Assembly (NCBI GenBank): GCA_021413665.1
Contig: JAIOPW010000288.1
Coordinates: 1-7,126 of the forward strand
DNA: 7,126 bases
Direction of reading: 5' to 3'
From: Rhodocyclales bacterium
GTDB lineage: Bacteria; Pseudomonadota; Gammaproteobacteria; Burkholderiales; Rhodocyclaceae
How positions within the stretch are numbered: the stretch's first letter is position 1; every line of letters starts with the position of its first letter. The position numbers and the translations under genes are program-made. Below are positions 1 to 6,466 of the stretch, piece by piece. The notes below the pieces were generated by a model. It was not told where the DNA came from. It searched no databases and saw only the letters and a list, made by a program, of their open reading frames with translations.

Positions 1-1
1 C

Positions 2-1051
2 GGCGTGCTGGGCTTCTCGGTGCCGCAAAAGCATTCCTTCTACGGCCTGCCCTGGTTGACAGGGATGATCGGTGCACCCCGGGCCGGTGGCCCCACACTG
101 ATGCAGGCCTGCGCCACGGGCGTGCGCACCCTGCTCGCCGCAGCGCAGGAAATCGAAGTCGGCATGGCGGCAACCGCACTGGCAATCAACTGCGATCGTA
201 CTTCGAACGGCCCGCATATCTATTACCCCAACCCTCGCGGTCCTGGCGGCACGGGCACCTCGGAAGACTGGGTGATGGAGAATTTCAATCTTGATCCACT
301 GGGCGGCCATGCGATGCTGCAAACTGCGGAAAACGTCGCTGCGAAGCATGGCATCGGCACCGCCGAGCAGCACGACCTGGTGCTGCGCCGGGAAGAGCAG
401 TACCGCATGTCCCAGGCGAACGATTCGGCCTTTCTCAAGCGCTTCATGAGCCTGCCGTTCGATGTTCCCGCGCCCAACTTCAAGAAGGCCGCAAGCACCA
501 TGACGGGCGACGAAGGCATATCACAGTCGACGCCCGACGGGCTGGCAAAACTGAAACCGGTGATGCCCGGTGGCACGGTGACGTTTGGCGGCCAGACGCA
601 TCCGGCGGACGGCAATGCGGCAATCGTGGTCACCACCCGCGAAAAGGCCCGTGAACTTTCCTCCGACAAAAAAATCGCCGTGCGCCTGCACGGCTTTGGT
701 CTCGCCCGCGTACCCCTGGCTTACATGCCGGAAGCCATGCTGCCGGCGGCGCAGCGTGCTCTGGACCAAGCCGGTCGCAGCGTCGCCCAGATGACCGCGA
801 TCAAGACCCACAACCCTTTTGCGGTCAACGACCTGTTCTTTGCGAAGCAGACCGGCTGCGAACTGAAGTCGATGAACAACTACGGCTGCTCGCTGGTCTG
901 GGGCCATCCCCAGGCACCGATGGGTACGCGCGCCATCATCGAACTGATCGAGGAACTGGCCCTGCGCGGCGGCGGCTTCGGCTTGTTTACCGGCTGCGCC
1001 GCTGGCGATACGGCGATGTCGGTGGTACTCGAAGTGTGCGACGCGAAGTAG
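2..1051 (+). CDS. Thiolase family protein (acetyl-CoA acyltransferase-like), 5'-truncated
   Basis: Probable thiolase that cleaves a beta-ketoacyl-CoA with free CoA, releasing acetyl-CoA and a shortened acyl-CoA; cytoplasmic. The reading frame is open from the left edge, and roughly 50-60 N-terminal residues are missing, judged from the usual position (about residue 90) of the nucleophilic cysteine in thiolases. Numbering residues from the GTG at 5, that cysteine is C36 in QACATG (codon 110-112). A TAENVA helix motif follows at 107-112, a GHP motif with the catalytic histidine H301, and the second catalytic cysteine C331 in a glycine-rich C-terminal segment. The classical NEAF motif reads HNPF (269-272), the CxG motif reads C-A-A-G, and the usual GGxESMS loop reads as INCDRTS (61-67). 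These changes place it outside the standard biosynthetic or fatty-acid thiolases, with some resemblance to SCP2-type thiolases, which have HDCF at that site. The GTG at 5 is not claimed as the true start. Family is secure; substrate is unknown. Confidence 0.92.
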   Translation, partial: GVLGFSVPQKHSFYGLPWLTGMIGAPRAGGPTLMQACATGVRTLLAAAQEIEVGMAATALAINCDRTSNGPHIYYPNPRGPGGTGTSEDWVMENFNLDPLGGHAMLQTAENVAAKHGIGTAEQHDLVLRREEQYRMSQANDSAFLKRFMSLPFDVPAPNFKKAASTMTGDEGISQSTPDGLAKLKPVMPGGTVTFGGQTHPADGNAAIVVTTREKARELSSDKKIAVRLHGFGLARVPLAYMPEAMLPAAQRALDQAGRSVAQMTAIKTHNPFAVNDLFFAKQTGCELKSMNNYGCSLVWGHPQAPMGTRAIIELIEELALRGGGFGLFTGCAAGDTAMSVVLEVCDAK

Positions 1052-1055
1052 TTTC

Positions 1056-1060
1056 GGGAG
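1056..1060 (+). promoter_or_regulatory. Ribosome binding site of the acyl-CoA synthetase
   Basis: GGGAG lies 10 bases before the ATG at 1071, inside the 19-base gap after the thiolase stop. It is a moderate Shine-Dalgarno match and supports the ATG at 1071 as the start. The gap is too short to hold an obvious promoter. Confidence 0.55.
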
Positions 1061-1070
1061 TCGCGACGGA

Positions 1071-2624
1071 ATGAACCTGTCCGCCTGGATTGACCGCAAT
1101 GCCGGGCTGACCCCCGGCAAGACGGCAGTTCGCTTTCAAGGACACGACGTTTCATACGCCGCGCTGGCGGCCATGGTCGAACAACTCGCTGCCGCGCTCG
1201 CCGCTTCGACAGTGAGACGCGGCGATTGCGTAGCCTTCCTCGGCTTCAACAGCCCGGAGATGCTCGCCCTGCTGTTCGCCTGCGCCCGTCTCGGTGCACT
1301 CTTCATGCCGCTCAACTGGCGCCTTGCCGGTCCCGAACACCAGCAGATGTTGCAGGATTGTCCGCCAAAGATACTGATCGTCGAAGCCGCGTTTGTCGCC
1401 CAGACCGACGCCCTGAAAGAAGTCCCCTTGGGGGATGGCATTCGCACGACACTCGATGGAATTGAACTGGTCGCCAGCGGCCCGAGCGCCGATGGATGGA
1501 CGTCGTGGGACGAGTTTCTCGGCCGGGCAACGGGCATTGCACCGCGCGACGCGGATATCGGCGAAGACACGCCGTTGCTGATCTGCTACACGTCGGGCTC
1601 CACCGGCAAGCCCAAGGGCGTGTTGCTGACCCAGCGCGCACTAAGCTGCAATGCGGCCAACAGCGTCGACATGCACGATCTGGGCACGGACGACGTGATC
1701 CTCAATACCCTGCCCCTGTTCCACGTCGGCGGACTCAACAATCTCACCACGCCGGCGTTGCAGGCTGGTTGTACCGTGGTGCTGCATCCCAAGTTCGACG
1801 CCGACGCCACCTTCGACGCGATCGAGCACGAAGGCATCACGCTGACGGTGCTGGTTCCCGCGCAACTGGACATGATGATGGCGAATCGCCGTTGGCCCGG
1901 CGCCGACTTTTCCGGGCTGCGCATGATCACCACCGGCTCGACCATCGTGCCGCGCCACGTGATCCATGCCGTGCACGCCAAAGGTGTGCCACTGGCGCAG
2001 GTGTATGGATCGACCGAAACCTGTCCGATCGCCGTGTACCTCAAGGCTGGCGACGCGATGCGCAAGGCAGGCTCGACCGGGCGCGTCGCTGTCCGTTGCC
2101 AGCTACGACTGGTCGACATCGACGGCATCGACGTCAAGCCAGGCGTCACCGGCGAGATACTGGTCAAGGGCGACAACGTCATGACCGGCTACTGGAATGC
2201 ACCACATGCCACGGCTGGGGTGCTGGTCGACGGCTGGTTTCGCACCGGCGACATGGGTCACCTGGACGAGGAAGGCTATCTCTATGTCGACGGCCGCAGC
2301 AAGGACATGATCATTTCCGGGGGCGAAAACATCTATCCGGCGGAAATCGAGAATCTTCTGATCGAGTGCCCTGACATTGCCGAAGTATCGGTCATTGGCA
2401 GACCCGACGAACGATGGGGAGAGATCGTGGTTGCCGTGGTCGTACCCAAGCCCGGTCGCGGGCTGTCCGGCGCACAGGTGCTGACGCTGCTCGAAGGCCG
2501 CATCGCCCGCTTCAAACAGCCCAAGGAGGTCGTCATCGTCGAAGCATTGCCGAAGACCGCCCTGGGCAAGATTCGCAAGGAAGACGTGCGCAAGATGGTC
2601 GCGCACGCCGATATTTCAAACTGA
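1071..2624 (+). CDS. AMP-forming acyl-CoA synthetase / acid-CoA ligase (ANL superfamily)
   Basis: Activates a carboxylic acid to its CoA thioester through an acyl-adenylate, with ATP giving AMP and pyrophosphate; cytoplasmic. The protein is 517 residues, a normal length for a class I acid-CoA ligase, and has every core motif. These are the P-loop YTSGSTGKPKG (173-183), LPLFHVGG (214-221), the adenine-binding VYGSTE (311-316), WFRTGD (389-394), the hinge DGRSKD (407-412), GGENIYP (417-423) and the C-terminal PKTALGK with catalytic lysine K500. It therefore looks fully active. It starts 19 bases after the thiolase and ends 29 bases before the HyuA-like gene, so it is probably co-transcribed with both. 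In known aromatic ketone pathways a ligase in this setting activates the beta-keto acid made by an ATP-dependent carboxylase; that role is inferred here. The acid substrate cannot be read from the motifs, and medium-chain, branched or aryl acids are all possible. Confidence 0.94.
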   Translation: MNLSAWIDRNAGLTPGKTAVRFQGHDVSYAALAAMVEQLAAALAASTVRRGDCVAFLGFNSPEMLALLFACARLGALFMPLNWRLAGPEHQQMLQDCPPKILIVEAAFVAQTDALKEVPLGDGIRTTLDGIELVASGPSADGWTSWDEFLGRATGIAPRDADIGEDTPLLICYTSGSTGKPKGVLLTQRALSCNAANSVDMHDLGTDDVILNTLPLFHVGGLNNLTTPALQAGCTVVLHPKFDADATFDAIEHEGITLTVLVPAQLDMMMANRRWPGADFSGLRMITTGSTIVPRHVIHAVHAKGVPLAQVYGSTETCPIAVYLKAGDAMRKAGSTGRVAVRCQLRLVDIDGIDVKPGVTGEILVKGDNVMTGYWNAPHATAGVLVDGWFRTGDMGHLDEEGYLYVDGRSKDMIISGGENIYPAEIENLLIECPDIAEVSVIGRPDERWGEIVVAVVVPKPGRGLSGAQVLTLLEGRIARFKQPKEVVIVEALPKTALGKIRKEDVRKMVAHADISN

Positions 2625-2641
2625 AATTTCCCGGCAGTGAT

Positions 2642-2645
2642 GGAG
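2642..2645 (+). promoter_or_regulatory. Ribosome binding site of the HyuA-like gene
   Basis: GGAG lies 8 bases before the ATG at 2654 in the 29-base gap after the ligase. It decides the start: the frame is open much further upstream (from 2414), but that extension runs through the ligase C-terminus, is arginine-rich, and precedes a typical HyuA N-terminus. Confidence 0.6.
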
Positions 2646-2653
2646 AACAGCGT

Positions 2654-4780
2654 ATGGCGTTAAAAATCGGAATCGACGTTGGCGGCACCTTTACCGACTT
2701 CGTGGTCACCCGCGACGACGCGGAGCCGGCGATCTTCAAGACGCTATCGACGCCGTCCGACCCGTCGATCGCCGTCGTCAATGGCCTCACCGACATTGCC
2801 GCGAGCATGAATCCATCCATGTCGCTGGAAGCTTTCGCGCCGACCATCGACACCATCGTTCATGGCACCACAGTCACCACCAACGCCACCCTGACCGGCA
2901 CCGGTGCCAAGTGCGGACTGCTGACCACCGAGGGCGTGCGCGATGCACTTGAAATGCGCCGCGGCATCCGCGAAGAGCAGTACAACAACCGCTACACCAA
3001 CGTCAAGCCACTGGTGCCGCGCTACCTGCGCGCCGGTATCAGCGGCCGCCTCGACCGCGACGGCAAGGAAACCGCCCCGCTCGACCTGGCGCAGATCAAA
3101 CAGGCCATTGCACTGTTCAAGCAGGAAGGCGTGCAGGCGGTCTCCATCTGCTTCATGAACTCCTTCGCCAATCCGGCCCACGAACAGGCGGCTGCCGAAC
3201 TGGTGAAGCAGGAAATGCCCGGCGCCTACCTGTCGGTATCCACCGACCTGCTGCCTTCGATCCGCTTCTACGAGCGCGTCAGCACCACGGCGCTGAATTC
3301 CTATGTCGGCCCCAAGCTCAACCACTACCTCGACCAGTTGGTCGGCCGCCTCAAGGGCATCGGCTTCAAAAACCTGCTGCTGATCATGCAATCCAACGGC
3401 GGCGTCATCACGCCGCAACTGGCGCGCGAAAAAGCTGCCCTGACCCTGCTCTCCGGTCCCGCCGGCGGTCCCGGCGCCGGCCTGTTCTATGTCCGCCTGC
3501 ACGGCCAGAACAAGTGCATCACCACCGACATGGGCGGCACCAGCTTTGAAGCCTCGGTCGCGGTCGATGCGCCGATGATCAAGAACGACGGCGAAATCGC
3601 CCGCCACAAGATCGCCCTGCCCATGCTCGACATCCACACCATCGGCGCCGGCGGCGGCTCGATCGGCTGGCTCGATGAAGGCGGCATGCTGCGCATGGGG
3701 CCGCAAAGCGCCGGCGCCGATCCCGGCCCGGCCTGCTACAGCAAGGGCGGCCGGCTGCCCGCCACGACCGACGCGAACGTGGTGCTGGGCTACCTCGACC
3801 CCGGCTTCTTCGCCGGCGGCCGGATGAAGCTCGACGCCGCCGCCGCGCGCGCCGCGATCGAGGAACACATCGCCAAGCCGATGGGCCTGTCGGTCGAGGA
3901 AGCCGCCGCCGGCATGTACCGCGTCGCCTGCAACAACATGGCCCAGGGCGTGCGTGAAGTGACCATCAAGCGCGGCTTCGACCCGCGCGAATTCCCTTTC
4001 ATTCCGGCCGGCGGCGCCGGCCCGATCCACTCCTGCCTGATCTGCAGCGAACTCGAAATCCCGCTGCAGATCGTGCCGCGCGAGTCCTCGGTGCTGTGCG
4101 CCTTCGGCATGCTCATGAGCGAACTCAAGCACGACTTCGTGCGCACCTTCGTCTCGCGCCTCGATGCCATCGACTGGGCCAAACTGACCGCGATGATCGA
4201 CGAGATGTCGGCCGAGGGCACGCGGCAACTGGTCGAGGAGCGCATCGCCGAGGAACGCCGCCGCTACGACGTCAAGTTTGACTGCCGCTACATTAAGCAG
4301 TACCACGAGGTTTCCTTCAGCGTACCGCGCGAACTGATCGATGCCCGCGACACGGTCGCCATCGCCGCCGCCTTCAATGCCGAGCACAACCGGCTCTACG
4401 GCTATTCGCTGGAAGCCGAAAAGACGCCGATGGAAATCATCAACGTCCGCGTCCAGGCCATCGGCATCACCGACAAGCCGACCTACCGCCAGGAAGCCTG
4501 GGCCGGCGCCGACTCAACCGGTGCCCTGAAAGGCAAGCGCAGCATGTACAGCCCCGAGTCCAAGAGCTTCAGGGAAACACCGGTCTACGACGGCCACAAG
4601 ATGCATTTCGGCAACCGCGTCAGCGGCCCGGCCATGATCGAGCAGGAAACCACGGCGATTTTCGTCAGCGATTCCTACGACTGCGCGGTCGATGCGTTGG
4701 GATCCTTTGTCATCTGGCAGAAGGGCCGCGAGGATCTCGCCCAATCATGCTTCAAGGACACCAAGGAGGTGCTGGTATGA
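2654..4780 (+). CDS. HyuA-like subunit A of an ATP-dependent hydantoinase/oxoprolinase/ketone carboxylase family enzyme
   Basis: ATP-binding subunit of a two-component enzyme that phosphorylates or otherwise activates its substrate for lactam/imide hydrolysis or ketone carboxylation; cytoplasmic, working with the next gene product. The protein is 708 residues, close to HyuA and the acetone carboxylase beta subunit (about 700-720). In order it shows the phosphate-binding GIDVGGTFTD (6-15), HGTTVTTNA (70-78), LSGPAGGPG (266-274), DMGGTSFE (292-299), DIHTIGAGGGS (326-336), ADPGPACY (355-362) and GGAGPIHS (453-460). The hydantoinase A N-terminal domain spans roughly 5-185, the hydantoinase A core about 205-495, and a C-terminal domain runs to about 690. 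The DxGGTSxD motif ends in Glu (E299) instead of Asp. The stop overlaps the start of the B subunit gene by ATGA, as expected for a coupled pair. Adjacent thiolase and CoA ligase genes favour a ketone-carboxylase-type role over 5-oxoprolinase; caprolactamase-like lactam opening is an alternative. Confidence 0.94.
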   Translation: MALKIGIDVGGTFTDFVVTRDDAEPAIFKTLSTPSDPSIAVVNGLTDIAASMNPSMSLEAFAPTIDTIVHGTTVTTNATLTGTGAKCGLLTTEGVRDALEMRRGIREEQYNNRYTNVKPLVPRYLRAGISGRLDRDGKETAPLDLAQIKQAIALFKQEGVQAVSICFMNSFANPAHEQAAAELVKQEMPGAYLSVSTDLLPSIRFYERVSTTALNSYVGPKLNHYLDQLVGRLKGIGFKNLLLIMQSNGGVITPQLAREKAALTLLSGPAGGPGAGLFYVRLHGQNKCITTDMGGTSFEASVAVDAPMIKNDGEIARHKIALPMLDIHTIGAGGGSIGWLDEGGMLRMGPQSAGADPGPACYSKGGRLPATTDANVVLGYLDPGFFAGGRMKLDAAAARAAIEEHIAKPMGLSVEEAAAGMYRVACNNMAQGVREVTIKRGFDPREFPFIPAGGAGPIHSCLICSELEIPLQIVPRESSVLCAFGMLMSELKHDFVRTFVSRLDAIDWAKLTAMIDEMSAEGTRQLVEERIAEERRRYDVKFDCRYIKQYHEVSFSVPRELIDARDTVAIAAAFNAEHNRLYGYSLEAEKTPMEIINVRVQAIGITDKPTYRQEAWAGADSTGALKGKRSMYSPESKSFRETPVYDGHKMHFGNRVSGPAMIEQETTAIFVSDSYDCAVDALGSFVIWQKGREDLAQSCFKDTKEVLV
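4763..4770 (+). promoter_or_regulatory. Strong ribosome binding site of the HyuB-like gene
   Basis: AAGGAGGT, a near-perfect match to the 16S rRNA anti-Shine-Dalgarno, lies 6 bases before the ATG at 4777 and inside the end of the HyuA-like gene. It selects this ATG over the in-frame ATG at 4747, which would add ten residues (MLQGHQGGAG) lacking any family feature. Confidence 0.85.
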
Positions 4781-6462
4781 CTACCGCCAAGATTGACCCC
4801 ATCCTGCTCTCCGTCTATGCGCGGACCTTCAAGTCGATTACCGACGAGATGAGCATTTCCATGGAACAGACCACCCGCTCTCCCATCCTCTGCGAAGCCA
4901 AGGACTACGTCACCGGCCTTTACGACGCCGACGGCAACATGCTGGAACAGACCGAGAACCTGCCCATCCTGGCCTTCTCGCTGGCACCGGTGTGCAAGTA
5001 CATCAAGGAGTTCTTCGGCGACGAGATCTACCCCGGCGACGTGATCTTCCACAACGACGTGTTCAGCCTGGGCAACCAGAATAACGACGTCGCCGCCTTC
5101 AAGCCGGTGTTCTTCGAGGACAAGCTGGTGGCGTGGACAGCGGTCAAGGGCCACCAGGCCGACATCGGCGGCAACGTCGCCGGTGGCTACAACCCGAACG
5201 CGGTCGAGGTATGGCAGGAAGCCCTGCGCATCCCGCCGGTCAAGGTGGTCGAGCGCGGCAAGCTGCGCAAGGACGTCTGGGGCCTGATCTTCGCCAATGT
5301 GCGCCTGGACATCGTGCAGCACGACATGAAGGCCGAGATGGGTGCCTGCACCGTCGGCGAGCGTCGCCTGCTGGAACTGCTGAAGAAGTACGGCGTCGAG
5401 AGCTACGAGTCGCACAAGCAGGCGCTGTTCGACGCCACGCGCAGGATGATGGAAGCCGAGATCGCCAAGATCCCAAACGGCAACTACTCGGGCGAAGGCT
5501 ACGTCTACTTCGACGGCCGCTTCGTCGGCTCGAAATACACCATCCGCGTGGACATCGAAGTCAAGGACAAGCACATCAAGTTCGACTACTCGCGTACCGA
5601 CCCGCAGACCAACGGTTTCGTGAATGGCACCTTCACTTCCAGCGCCTCGGCCACCATCCTGACCCTGCTGCAGATGGTGAATCCCGACATCCCGCACAAC
5701 GAAGGCATGGTGCAGCCGATCGAGATCATCATCCCCAGCGGCACCATCCTCAACGCGGCCTACCCGAAGGCCACGACGTTTGGCAACCACCTCTGCCCGC
5801 CCAACGCGGACGCCATCCAGCGCGCCCTCGCCCCGGTGATGCCCGACCGCGTCACCGCCGGCTGGAACAACCTGCTGGCCTCGCTGACCACCGGCCTCGA
5901 TCCGAAGAACAACGAGAAGTATGTAGACATCGGCTTCATGGGCCTCAAGGGCGGCTCGGGCGCAATGCTCGGCACCGACGGCTACGACCACATCGGCATG
6001 ATCGACGCATCGGGCGGCGTGCTCGACCAGGACTACGAGATGTTCGAGCAGCAGACCCCGCACACCCTGATCCGCCACGAACTGCTGACCGACTCGGCAG
6101 GCGCCGGCGAATGGCGCGGCGGCCTCGGCGTCGAAACCATCTTCACCATCGGCTCCGACGACACGCAACTGGTGACCTTCGGCGACGGCGACTTCGAGCC
6201 GGCCTTCGGCCTGTTCGGCGGCGGCGAGGGTGGCCTCAACTTCATCCGCCTGCACTATCCCGATGGCCAGACCGTGGTGCCGAAGAACAAGGACCTGATC
6301 ACCGGCGTGCCGATGGGCACCCGCTACCACCAGGTCGCCAGCGGCGGCGGCGGTTACGGCGATCCGAAGAAGCGCGACCGCAAGCTGCTGGCCGAAGAAA
6401 TCCGCAACGGTGTGATCACGCTGGAAGCGGCAAAACGCGAATACGGCTACGAGGCAAGCTGA
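4777..6462 (+). CDS. HyuB-like subunit B of an ATP-dependent hydantoinase/oxoprolinase/ketone carboxylase family enzyme
   Basis: Partner of the HyuA-like subunit and probably the one holding the metal and substrate site; cytoplasmic. The protein is 561 residues, like hydantoinase/oxoprolinase B subunits and about 200 shorter than the acetone carboxylase alpha subunit. Family landmarks in order are RSPILCEAKDY (34-44), PGDVIFHND (86-94), the GHQADIGG block (125-132, with the HxxD pair H126/D129), QEALRIPPVKV (147-157), QTNGFVNGTF (277-286), the GEWRGGLG block (444-451) and the C-terminal GGGGYGDP (523-530). Several blocks diverge from the usual family text. The GTHxxD stretch reads G-N-Q-N-N-D (99-104), the PGS after HxxDIGG reads A-G-G, and TExxQEG reads VEVWQEA. 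The gene overlaps subunit A by ATGA and ends 4 bases before the acyl-CoA dehydrogenase start. Membership of the family is certain; the reaction (carboxylation or hydrolysis) and substrate are not. Confidence 0.94.
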   Translation: MTTAKIDPILLSVYARTFKSITDEMSISMEQTTRSPILCEAKDYVTGLYDADGNMLEQTENLPILAFSLAPVCKYIKEFFGDEIYPGDVIFHNDVFSLGNQNNDVAAFKPVFFEDKLVAWTAVKGHQADIGGNVAGGYNPNAVEVWQEALRIPPVKVVERGKLRKDVWGLIFANVRLDIVQHDMKAEMGACTVGERRLLELLKKYGVESYESHKQALFDATRRMMEAEIAKIPNGNYSGEGYVYFDGRFVGSKYTIRVDIEVKDKHIKFDYSRTDPQTNGFVNGTFTSSASATILTLLQMVNPDIPHNEGMVQPIEIIIPSGTILNAAYPKATTFGNHLCPPNADAIQRALAPVMPDRVTAGWNNLLASLTTGLDPKNNEKYVDIGFMGLKGGSGAMLGTDGYDHIGMIDASGGVLDQDYEMFEQQTPHTLIRHELLTDSAGAGEWRGGLGVETIFTIGSDDTQLVTFGDGDFEPAFGLFGGGEGGLNFIRLHYPDGQTVVPKNKDLITGVPMGTRYHQVASGGGGYGDPKKRDRKLLAEEIRNGVITLEAAKREYGYEAS

Positions 6463-6466
6463 AACA

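Noticed and set aside
1496..2374. 292-codon plus-strand frame inside the acyl-CoA synthetase
   Set aside because: Arginine- and histidine-rich out-of-phase shadow of the ligase, which has all its catalytic motifs in its own frame.
2414..2653. In-frame upstream extension of the HyuA-like gene by 80 residues
   Set aside because: It overlaps the ligase C-terminus including its catalytic lysine region, is arginine-rich and unlike any HyuA N-terminus; the ATG at 2654 has a suitable ribosome binding site and starts a typical HyuA N-terminus.
2625..2653. Gap between the ligase and the HyuA-like gene as a possible internal promoter or terminator
   Set aside because: Only 29 bases, with no GC-rich hairpin plus T-run and no paired -35/-10 boxes; it contains just a ribosome binding site.
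2744..4387. 547-codon open frame on the minus strand opposite the HyuA-like gene
   Set aside because: Same situation: low-complexity Gly/Ala/Asp/His composition mirroring the biased codons of the real gene, with no domain motif.
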